A DNA stretch of 5,801 bases from SAR324 cluster bacterium (GTDB lineage Bacteria > SAR324 > JACQKK01), in the NCBI GenBank assembly GCA_027296185.1, contig JAPUJL010000004.1, positions 1-5,801 on the forward strand, given 5' to 3'. The notes under the pieces are model-generated. The model was not told where the DNA came from, made no database searches, and saw only the letters and a list, made by a program, of their open reading frames with translations. Positions 1 through 5,801 of this stretch are shown here, in pieces (the first letter of the stretch is position 1; each line of letters begins with the position of its first letter). Both the position numbers and the translations under genes were made by a program.

Positions 1-192
1 CGGCTCGCCGCCCGCCGCCTCCCCTGCCGCGGGTCTGGCTCGCTCATCGTCGGGGTCCCCGAAGCCAAGGAAGCCGCACCCGCCCAGGAGCACCAACGCG
101 GAAACGCCCAGGGCCAGCCACCGGTTCCCGGAGCCTTGCCAAAGCGGGTTTATCGCAGCAGTGTTCCACATACAGGCAATCTCACATGCCAT
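1..192 (-). CDS. Probable lipoprotein, N-terminal part, cut by the left edge
   Basis: An open frame on the minus strand starts at ATG 192-190 and stays open for 64 codons to the window edge, so only the N-terminus is visible. The protein begins MACEIACMWN, has an arginine at residue 24, then a hydrophobic stretch (residues 25-38, WLALGVSALVLLGG) ending at Cys39. L-G-G-C is an acceptable lipobox, so I infer a signal peptidase II precursor anchored in a membrane through Cys39. After the cysteine the chain is rich in Gly, Ala, Glu, Asp and Pro, typical of a lipoprotein tether. A second start, ATG 171-169, would give a more usual signal peptide with the cysteine at residue 32; neither start has a strong ribosome binding site. 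A good minus-strand promoter lies 42 bases upstream of the first ATG, which supports a real divergent gene. The family is not recognisable from this fragment. Confidence 0.5.
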   Translation of the reverse strand, partial: MACEIACMWNTAAINPLWQGSGNRWLALGVSALVLLGGCGFLGFGDPDDERARPAAGEAAGGEP

Positions 193-233
193 GAACGGTG
201 CGCCTGACGTGCGCCAAGAGAGGCTTTCAATGG

Positions 234-262
234 AGTATACCCAGCACCCCGGAAGCCAGCAA
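234..262 (-). promoter_or_regulatory. Predicted sigma70 promoter for the divergent lipoprotein gene
   Basis: Read on the minus strand, a -35 TTGCTG (262-257) is followed after exactly 17 bases by a -10 TATACT (239-234). The -10 matches consensus at five of six positions; the -35 keeps only TTG. Transcription would begin near 227, giving a leader of about 35 bases before the ATG at 192. This is a prediction from sequence only. Confidence 0.45.
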
Positions 263-309
263 GCTTCGGCGGGCCGCCGGGCTTCGCGGAGGCGTGATTC
301 TTGCCTCGA

Positions 310-340
310 TTGACGCAGGCGGGCAGGAATGGGGTACAAT
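310..340 (+). promoter_or_regulatory. Predicted sigma70 promoter of the carboxylase gene
   Basis: TTGACG (310-315) and TACAAT (335-340) each match the sigma70 consensus at five of six positions. The spacer is 19 bases, longer than the optimal 17 but within the tolerated range. Transcription would begin near 347. The -10 box lies just after an in-frame ATG at 329, so that ATG would be outside the transcript. The first ATG downstream of the predicted start site is the one at 497. Confidence 0.5.
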
Positions 341-358
341 TTCAGCGATCGGGCGATT

Positions 359-374
359 GCGCCCGCGCGGGCGC
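359..374. repeat. Perfect 16-base palindrome in the leader
   Basis: GCGCCCGCGCGGGCGC equals its own reverse complement. In RNA it can form a six-base-pair GC stem with a GCGC loop about 12 bases after the predicted transcription start. In DNA it could be a dimer-binding operator. Long GC palindromes do arise by chance in GC-rich DNA, so function is open. Confidence 0.5.
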
Positions 375-478
375 TGGAACTTCCCGTTCGCCAATCGATA
401 CGGGGCTTGATAGAAGGAGTGACACCCGGCGCAGCCTGGCCGGGACGGCGCAATCCAGGGAACGGGCGCCCCGATCAC

Positions 479-483
479 AGGAG
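479..483 (+). promoter_or_regulatory. Ribosome binding site favouring the ATG at 497
   Basis: AGGAG lies 13 bases before ATG 497, somewhat farther than ideal, but it is the only purine-rich match near that start. Together with the start of recognisable protein sequence (MAKQIPSRRL) and the promoter position, it supports 497 over the in-frame ATG at 329. Confidence 0.45.
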
Positions 484-496
484 CGTACGGCTCGGC

Positions 497-3400
497 ATGG
501 CTAAACAGATTCCTTCGCGGCGGCTGGTCTTTGTCGAGGCGGAAAAAATCGCCAGCGACTTTCCCCTGCTCTTGGGGAAGCGCCCGGAGTTTCTGAAGGA
601 CCCCCTGCTGCAAGGGGTGATGGCCGAAGACGATATCGATTCGGCCATCGCCGAGCTGCGGCGGCTGAGTGTCGACGAGTATATCAGCCGCTCCGTGAAT
701 CCCTCCGAAAATCCCAAGCGCAAGAGCGCGCCCGAGGTGATCCGTCAACTCGGGGGCGAGGTGATCTCCGAGGTGCAGGAGGGTCCCATGTACCTCGCGG
801 AGATGGAATTCCGCCTGGGAGAGCGCCGGCGCCGGCTGATCTTCCTGGCCCAGAACCGCAAAGCCGCCAACGGCGTGTGGATGCCCCGGCATCACGAGCG
901 CGCCGCGAAGCTGCTGCGGTTTTACTCCTCCTACGGGATGCCGGTAATCACCTTCATCGATACGCCCGGCGCCGATGCCGGGGAGGAAGCCAACCGCGCC
1001 CACCAAGCCCACAGCATCTCCCTGCTGATTGCCGAGATGGCCAACCTCCAGCTTCCCACGGTGGGGGTGATCTTCGGCAACGGCTACAGCGGCGGGGCGA
1101 TTCCCCTGGCCACCTGCAACGTGCTGCTCGCGGTGCGGGACGGGGTGTTCAACACCATCCACCCCACCGGTCTCAGCGAGATCGCCTACAACTACAACCT
1201 CTCCTGGCAGGAATGCGCCAAGTACATCGGCGTCTCGGCCTACGAGTTGTACCGCTCGGGACACCTGGACGGCGTCATCGACTATTCGCCCCTGGAGACC
1301 GGAGCGCCCGTGGCCCTGAGCCGGGCCATCTTTTCCGCGCTGGAAAGCGTGGAGCACACGGCGTTCCGCATGCTGGCCGACCGGCGCTACGAGTTCTTCT
1401 TTCAGCACTACAAGGAGAGCATCGGACGCTACCTGCACCCCTCCGAGCTGCTGGTCGAGGAAAACCGTATCGCCGACAAGACGCCCACCGGCATGCTCAA
1501 CGTCTTCGGCAGCGTCTACCGCTTCCACCGCTACCTGAAGCTGCGCATGCGGCTGCGCAGCCAGTCCACGGTGCGCTACTCCCGCGTGGACCGCCAGGAT
1601 CCGCCCGAGGGCGAGCTGCAGGACCGCCTGGAGCGGGAGCAGCAGCAGCGCTTCCGCAAGTGGTGCGCCAATCCCCTGGAAATCCGCTACGACGAGGCGC
1701 TCTCCAAGCGGTATACCCGGCTGCTGGACACCTACAAGGACCTGGGCGTCCAGCGCAGCCGCATCGCGACGTTCTTCGTGGGGCGGCCGGAGACGAACTA
1801 CCGCCGCGCCGCCCAGGAGCTGACCCTCGAACTGGCGCTGCATCTGTACAATTTCTGGAAGGTCGGATCGCGGGAAAATTTCCTCCGCTTGCTGCCCTAT
1901 CTGGAAGGCACTTCACCGGTACCGCCCAAGGCGATCGACGAGGCCGATCTGATGGATGCCTTGAACATCGAGGCCATCCGCGAGCAATTCCCCGGGGTGA
2001 TCAAGAACCTCGTTTTGTTCGATCTGTTCTACGACAAGCTGGTCGAGCACCTGCCCCTGATCGCCGCGGAGCTCAAGGACCACAACGAAATTTCGCAGGC
2101 GTCCATGGAGGATCTGAGCGAGCGGGTGTTCCAGGAGGCGGCGGAGACGTTCAAGGGCATCTTCGCCAAGGAATCCGAGTCCGACATCCGCGAGAACTTT
2201 TTCGATTGGCTGGAACGGTTCACGTCCCGCCGGGACACGGAAACGCTAATGCGGCAGGTGAGCGAGTGGAAACGGCTGGCGTTTCCCCGCTTGAGCGAGC
2301 CCCTGTTCGGGGTGGTCTCCTACTACTTCTCCAATCTGATGCCCTCGTTCTATGCGGCCCAGCGGGGCGGCAAGTTCAGCGGCAAGATCAATCCCCGCCA
2401 CATCGGCATCAAGGACTTCTGGAACCGCCTTACTCAAGCCTATCAGGACCTGCTGATCCAAAACCTGCTCGCCGAGTGCAAGCGCAAGACCCACATTTCC
2501 CCGGAGCACGTCATCGACCGATTTTTCACCGGCTTCCGCCCCATGTTCGAGGACCTCATGACGGCCAATCCGGTGCGGTTTCCCGGCTTTCGCCAGTCCA
2601 TCGAGCGTGCGTTGGATGCCGGAGTTCCCCCGGTCGGCGTGATCACCGGGCTGGCGCAGTTCGAGTACGACGGGATTTCCAGCAGCGTGGGGCTGGTGGT
2701 GAGCAACAGCGAATTCCAGGCCGGCGCGTTCGACATGGCCAGCGGCGAGAAGGTATGCAAGCTGATGGTCGAGTGTGCGGAAAAGAAACTGCCGCTGGTG
2801 ATGTTCATCTCCTCCGGCGGCATGCAGACCAAGGAAGGGGCGGGCGCGCTGTTTTCCATGGCCGTGCTCAACGACCGGTTGACCCGATTCGTGAAGGACT
2901 TCGATCTGCCGGTGATCTGCTTCGGCTTCCGGGACTGCACCGGCGGCGCCCAGGCCAGCTTCGTCACCCACCGGCTGGTGAAGACCTTCTATCTGTCCGG
3001 CTGCGTGATGCCCTTCGCGGGCCAGCGGGTCGTCCCCAGCCATCTACCGGTACAGGCGACCCTGGCCAACTACCTGAGCCAGGTGCCGGGAGGCATGGAC
3101 GGCCTGGTCACCAACCCCTTCGACGAGGGGCTGGACGAGCGCCTGCGGGAAATCGACCCGTCAATCGCCGTTCCCACCGAATCGATCCCCGAAGCCATCG
3201 CGCACATCCTCAGAGGCGAATACAAACCGGTCGAGGCGCCGCTCATCGAGGAGCCGCGCTCCCTGGAGATCGCCTTCGAGCCGGTGCGCCGGCTGTTGGT
3301 GCATGCCCGGGGCGGCACGGCGACCCGCCTGATCGATGGGGCGCACGCCGCCGGCTGCGAGGTGGTGCTGGTGCAATCCGATGCCGATATGGAGGGTTAT

Positions 3401-5044
3401 CCGGCCTCGATATTGCGGCCCCAGGACCGGCTGGTTTGCCTCGGGGGGAACACGCCGCAGGAAAGCTACCTTAACGGGATGAGCGTCATCCGCATCGCAC
3501 AGCAGGAAGAAGCCGACGCGATCCATCCCGGGATCGGCTTTCTTTCCGAGCACCCCAGCTACGCCAAGCTCTGCCGCAAGCACGGGTTCAACTTCATCGG
3601 CCCCCGCGACCTCAGCATGGAGCGGATGGGCAACAAGTCCAACGCCATCGCCACGGCCCGGAAGCTGGGGGTGGGAGTGGTGCCGGGCAGCCAGGGGGTG
3701 CTCACCGACTCGGTGTACGCCAAGTCCGTCGCCGACGAGATCGGCTATCCCGTGCTGATCAAGGCCGCCTTCGGGGGCGGGGGCAAGGGGATGTGCGTGG
3801 TGCGAGCCGCCGAGGAGTTCGACGAGGCTTTTGCGCGCACCAGCCAGGAGGCCCTCAGCGCATTCGGCAACGGAGACGTGTACCTGGAGAAGTTCGTCGA
3901 GTTCATGCGCCATCTGGAAGTGCAAGTGTTGCGGGACCGCCACGGCAACACCCAGATCCTCGGGCTACGCGACTGCACCGTGCAGCGGAACAATCAGAAG
4001 CTGGTCGAGGAATCGGGCTCCTACCGGATTTCGGCGGGAAAGCTGGAGGAGATCTTCGGCTATGCCGAGCGGATCGCCCGGGAGGTCGATTACCTCGGCG
4101 CGGGCACGATCGAGTTCATCTTCGACCGCGGCAGCAAGGCGGTCTACTTCATGGAGATGAACACCCGCTTGCAGGTGGAGCACCCGGTCACCGAGATGGT
4201 GTCGGAGGTGGATATCGTCGTCGAGCAGATCCGCATCGCGTCCGGCAAGTCCATCGAAAAGCTCAAGCCCAAGAGCACCGGCTACGCCATGGAAGTGCGC
4301 ATCAACGCCGAGCGCATGGAGTTGGGCGAGTCGGGCAGCCCCGCCTTCGCGCCGGCTCCGGGCACGGTCACCCGCTTCCACGTTCCCGAACATCCCAAGG
4401 TGCGCACCATTCCCGCCGTCGGTGCGGGCATGGCCGTTCCGCCCTATTACGACAGCCTGATCCTCCAGGTCATCGCCCGGGACCGCAACCGCGCCGCCGT
4501 GATCCGCACCCTGCGCGATTACCTGAAGGACGTCGTCATCGAGGGGGTGGGCACGAACCTGGGCATGATGGAAGCCATCCTCGAAGACCCGGTGTTCCAG
4601 AACGGAGACTACGACACCGGCTTCCTGTCCGGCTTCTACGAGCGCAACGACCTTCTCGCCCTCGTGGCGCGGGTCGAGGGGCGCAGCGGAGCCCGCAGCG
4701 CGGCGATCAACCGCGACGCCATCAGCATCGACGGCTCGGAAGAGCTGAAAGTGCTGGCGCCGCACACGGGGGTGTTCTACTCCTCGCCCACGCCGGACGA
4801 CCCGCCATTCGTGGAGCTGGGCGGTGAGTTCGACATCGACCAGACCCTGTGCCTGCTCGAGGCGATGAAGGTTTTCGAGAACATCTCCCTGGCCGATTTC
4901 AACCGCATGAATGGCGACACCTTGTTCGACACGGGCCGGCAGTACAAGCTCAACCGCATTCTGGCGGAAAGCGGGCAGACCGTGAATCAGGGCGACTTGC
5001 TGTTCATCGTGCAACCCGCTCCAGTGGGAGCCAACGCTCCCTGA
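497..5044 (+). CDS. Single-chain biotin-dependent acyl-CoA (acetyl-CoA) carboxylase, domain order AccA-AccD-BC-BCCP
   Basis: A 1515-residue cytoplasmic enzyme predicted to carboxylate biotin with ATP and bicarbonate and pass the carboxyl group to an acyl-CoA, probably acetyl-CoA to make malonyl-CoA. Residues about 75-300 resemble AccA: TFIDTPGA (152-159) and GNGYSGGA (194-201). Residues about 301-675 are charged and probably helical, without a recognised domain. Residues about 676-895 resemble AccD: SSGGMQTKEG (772-781), DCTGGAQASF (813-822) and FAGQRVV (840-846), but without the AccD zinc-ribbon cysteines. Residues about 931-1380 are biotin carboxylase: Lys1047, Lys1089 with GGGGKGM (1093-1099), His1139, Gln1163, Lys1168, Glu1206, EMNTRLQVEHP (1220-1230) and Arg1268 match E. 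coli AccC K116, K159, H209, Q233, K238, E276, E288-onward and R338. Residues about 1419-1507 are an AccB-like carrier with EAMK and biotinyl Lys1458. The thumb-like TPDDPPF favours ACC over pyruvate or propionyl-CoA carboxylase. Start 497 was chosen over ATG 329, which overlaps the predicted promoter. The frame is intact; substrate is inferred. Confidence 0.93.
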   Translation: MAKQIPSRRLVFVEAEKIASDFPLLLGKRPEFLKDPLLQGVMAEDDIDSAIAELRRLSVDEYISRSVNPSENPKRKSAPEVIRQLGGEVISEVQEGPMYLAEMEFRLGERRRRLIFLAQNRKAANGVWMPRHHERAAKLLRFYSSYGMPVITFIDTPGADAGEEANRAHQAHSISLLIAEMANLQLPTVGVIFGNGYSGGAIPLATCNVLLAVRDGVFNTIHPTGLSEIAYNYNLSWQECAKYIGVSAYELYRSGHLDGVIDYSPLETGAPVALSRAIFSALESVEHTAFRMLADRRYEFFFQHYKESIGRYLHPSELLVEENRIADKTPTGMLNVFGSVYRFHRYLKLRMRLRSQSTVRYSRVDRQDPPEGELQDRLEREQQQRFRKWCANPLEIRYDEALSKRYTRLLDTYKDLGVQRSRIATFFVGRPETNYRRAAQELTLELALHLYNFWKVGSRENFLRLLPYLEGTSPVPPKAIDEADLMDALNIEAIREQFPGVIKNLVLFDLFYDKLVEHLPLIAAELKDHNEISQASMEDLSERVFQEAAETFKGIFAKESESDIRENFFDWLERFTSRRDTETLMRQVSEWKRLAFPRLSEPLFGVVSYYFSNLMPSFYAAQRGGKFSGKINPRHIGIKDFWNRLTQAYQDLLIQNLLAECKRKTHISPEHVIDRFFTGFRPMFEDLMTANPVRFPGFRQSIERALDAGVPPVGVITGLAQFEYDGISSSVGLVVSNSEFQAGAFDMASGEKVCKLMVECAEKKLPLVMFISSGGMQTKEGAGALFSMAVLNDRLTRFVKDFDLPVICFGFRDCTGGAQASFVTHRLVKTFYLSGCVMPFAGQRVVPSHLPVQATLANYLSQVPGGMDGLVTNPFDEGLDERLREIDPSIAVPTESIPEAIAHILRGEYKPVEAPLIEEPRSLEIAFEPVRRLLVHARGGTATRLIDGAHAAGCEVVLVQSDADMEGYPASILRPQDRLVCLGGNTPQESYLNGMSVIRIAQQEEADAIHPGIGFLSEHPSYAKLCRKHGFNFIGPRDLSMERMGNKSNAIATARKLGVGVVPGSQGVLTDSVYAKSVADEIGYPVLIKAAFGGGGKGMCVVRAAEEFDEAFARTSQEALSAFGNGDVYLEKFVEFMRHLEVQVLRDRHGNTQILGLRDCTVQRNNQKLVEESGSYRISAGKLEEIFGYAERIAREVDYLGAGTIEFIFDRGSKAVYFMEMNTRLQVEHPVTEMVSEVDIVVEQIRIASGKSIEKLKPKSTGYAMEVRINAERMELGESGSPAFAPAPGTVTRFHVPEHPKVRTIPAVGAGMAVPPYYDSLILQVIARDRNRAAVIRTLRDYLKDVVIEGVGTNLGMMEAILEDPVFQNGDYDTGFLSGFYERNDLLALVARVEGRSGARSAAINRDAISIDGSEELKVLAPHTGVFYSSPTPDDPPFVELGGEFDIDQTLCLLEAMKVFENISLADFNRMNGDTLFDTGRQYKLNRILAESGQTVNQGDLLFIVQPAPVGANAP

Positions 5045-5147
5045 GCCCCTGGTCATCGTTGTTGTGGTTTCCGGCGATGGGGCCGCTGCCTACACGATTC
5101 CTCCGCGCCCCGTTGCTTTTGCCGAGTCCGACCGCACCCCCAGCGAG

Positions 5148-5765
5148 ATGACCCCTCTGTCCGTACCGCTTCGGCTCGGCTTCCTCGCCTCCCACGGCGG
5201 CAGCAACCTGCAGGCGATCCTCGATGCCATCGCCGAGGGCCGGCTCCATGCCGAGGCGCGGGTGGCGATTTCGAACAACTCCGCCTCCAAGGCCCTCGAG
5301 CGGGCGCGGCACCGGGGCATCCCCGCGCTCCACATCAGCGGCCAAACCCATCCGGAACCCGAGGCGCTCGACGCGGCCATCGCCGAGGCGCTGACCGGGC
5401 ATGGCGCCGAATGGGTGGTGCTGGCAGGGTACATGAAGAAGATCGGCCCCAGCGTCTTGCAGGCGTTCCCGCACCGCATCGTGAACATCCACCCGGCGCT
5501 GCTGCCCAATTTCGGCGGTAAGGGCATGTACGGCATCCAGGTCCACGAGGCGGTGTTGGCCGCCGGCGAACGAGAGTCCGGCGCCAGCATTCACGTGGTC
5601 GACAGCGAATACGACCGCGGGCCGGTGCTGGCCCAGGAGCGGGTTCCGGTGGAACCGGGCGACACCCCCGAGACCCTCCAGGCCCGTGTGCTCGCCGTCG
5701 AGCACCGGCTCTATGCCGCCACCCTCCAGCGGATCGCCGCCGGCGAAATCGATCTGGATGCATAG
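5148..5765 (+). CDS. purN: Phosphoribosylglycinamide formyltransferase (PurN family)
   Basis: A 205-residue protein (E. coli PurN has 212) expected to transfer the formyl group of 10-formyltetrahydrofolate to glycinamide ribonucleotide in purine synthesis, in the cytoplasm. The N-terminal loop SHGGSNLQAI (from residue 15) matches the PurN phosphate-binding GNGSNLQAI. VVLAGYM (90-96) matches VVLAGFM of the folate site. NIHPALLP (113-120) supplies Asn113 and His115, equal to E. coli N106 and H108, and YDRGP supplies Asp156, equal to D144. The loop after NIHPALLP, NFGGKGMYG, is about five residues longer than in E. coli. ATG 5148 starts eight codons before the first beta strand (LRLGFLAS). An in-frame GTG at 5064 would add 28 low-complexity residues. 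Neither has a clear ribosome binding site. The 103-base gap after the carboxylase gene shows no clear promoter or terminator, so cotranscription is possible. No purM is adjacent, so it could be a second copy or a PurN-like enzyme; the catalytic triad favours true activity. Confidence 0.9.
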   Translation: MTPLSVPLRLGFLASHGGSNLQAILDAIAEGRLHAEARVAISNNSASKALERARHRGIPALHISGQTHPEPEALDAAIAEALTGHGAEWVVLAGYMKKIGPSVLQAFPHRIVNIHPALLPNFGGKGMYGIQVHEAVLAAGERESGASIHVVDSEYDRGPVLAQERVPVEPGDTPETLQARVLAVEHRLYAATLQRIAAGEIDLDA

Positions 5766-5769
5766 CCCG

Positions 5770-5786
5770 CCGGCACGGCAGGCCGG
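5770..5786 (+). terminator. Weak hairpin after purN, possible terminator
   Basis: CCGGC (5770-5774) and GCCGG (5782-5786) form a five-base-pair stem with a seven-base loop, starting five bases after the purN stop. No run of T follows, so it does not look like a standard intrinsic terminator. It is recorded only as a possible transcript-end structure. Confidence 0.2.
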
Positions 5787-5792
5787 TTGACA
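5787..5792 (+). promoter_or_regulatory. Consensus -35 hexamer at the right edge
   Basis: TTGACA is a perfect sigma70 -35 box directly after the hairpin. A -10 box would fall near 5810, beyond the window, so the promoter cannot be confirmed. A six-base match alone is weak evidence. Confidence 0.2.
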
Positions 5793-5801
5793 AAGCGGCC
5801 C

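Larger units (their letters stand above)
347..496 (+). promoter_or_regulatory. Long structured 5' leader of the carboxylase gene
   Basis: From the predicted transcription start to the ATG at 497 is about 150 bases with no ATG in any frame. It contains a perfect GC-rich palindrome (359-374), a short inverted repeat (CCTGG 435-439 with CCAGG 455-459), and a possible closing helix between 347-355 (GATCGGGCG) and 467-476 (CGCCCCGATC, one bulged C). It also holds an AAGGAG at 414-419 with no start codon at usable distance. No known riboswitch class is recognisable. The leader status depends on the promoter prediction. Confidence 0.35.

Noticed and set aside
267..279. CGGCG/CGCCG hairpin between the divergent promoters
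   Set aside because: The stem is only five base pairs with no T run; it is ordinary for GC-rich intergenic DNA and overlaps no other signal clearly.
198..410. Plus-strand frame of 70 codons upstream of the carboxylase
   Set aside because: It runs across both predicted promoters, has no family features and no convincing ribosome binding site.
329..496. In-frame N-terminal extension of the carboxylase from ATG 329 (56 extra residues)
   Set aside because: The extension overlaps the predicted -10 box, its start lacks a clear ribosome binding site, and its Pro/Arg/Gly-rich sequence does not look like AccA. It cannot be fully excluded if the promoter call is wrong.
227..1843. Long minus-strand open frame of 538 codons antisense to the carboxylase
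   Set aside because: It lies opposite convincing AccA-like coding sequence. Its composition (Gly, Ala, Val, His, Gln, Leu) is typical of an antisense shadow in GC-rich DNA, and no motif is recognisable.
877..3474. Long plus-strand open frame of 865 codons in another frame of the carboxylase
   Set aside because: It is Arg, Gly, Ala and Pro rich without domain signatures, as expected from a shifted frame of a GC-rich gene. The carboxylase frame carries clear conserved motifs over the same stretch.
497..5044. Pyruvate carboxylase or urea carboxylase as alternative identity
   Set aside because: There is no conserved metal-binding aldolase-type carboxyltransferase as in pyruvate carboxylase and no urea carboxylase domain. 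Both carboxyltransferase halves are of the acyl-CoA type and the carrier has the AccB-like thumb segment.
3965..5056. Minus-strand open frame of 363 codons opposite the biotin carboxylase and carrier domains
   Set aside because: It is antisense to conserved catalytic motifs, has no ribosome binding site context or recognisable domain, and is explained by codon bias.

Overview
The window looks like chromosomal DNA of a GC-rich proteobacterium. The base composition is roughly 60-65% GC by eye, the two main genes have GC-rich third codon positions, and two sigma70-type promoters can be read. Which class of Proteobacteria cannot be decided from this sequence. There is no sign of mobile elements, CRISPR, tRNA or rRNA.

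Layout, left to right. At 1-192 on the minus strand is the N-terminal part of a probable lipoprotein gene that runs off the left edge. A short intergenic region follows with two divergent promoters: a minus-strand one at 234-262 and a plus-strand one at 310-340. The plus-strand promoter is followed by a leader of about 150 bases containing a perfect 16-base palindrome and a possible long-range helix that ends just before the ribosome binding site. The main gene, 497-5044, encodes a 1515-residue biotin-dependent carboxylase. After a 103-base gap comes a PurN-type formyltransferase gene (5148-5765). The last 36 bases hold a weak hairpin and an isolated perfect -35 hexamer.

The carboxylase is the notable item. 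It carries every part of acetyl-CoA carboxylase on one chain, in the order AccA-like carboxyltransferase half, about 375 residues of unassigned helical sequence, AccD-like carboxyltransferase half, biotin carboxylase, biotin carrier domain. Eukaryotic fused ACC has biotin carboxylase, carrier, AccD-like, AccA-like, and two-domain carboxyltransferases such as PccB also put the AccD-like half first. Here the two halves are in the opposite order. Catalytic residues of the biotin carboxylase and the biotinylated lysine are mostly intact, so it is probably active, but the acyl-CoA substrate cannot be read from the sequence.

Together the two complete genes supply central biosynthetic steps: acyl-CoA carboxylation (probably malonyl-CoA for fatty acids) and the formyl transfer of purine synthesis. 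They lie on the same strand and could share a transcript, but no functional link between them is evident. The divergent lipoprotein gene appears to be a separate transcription unit.
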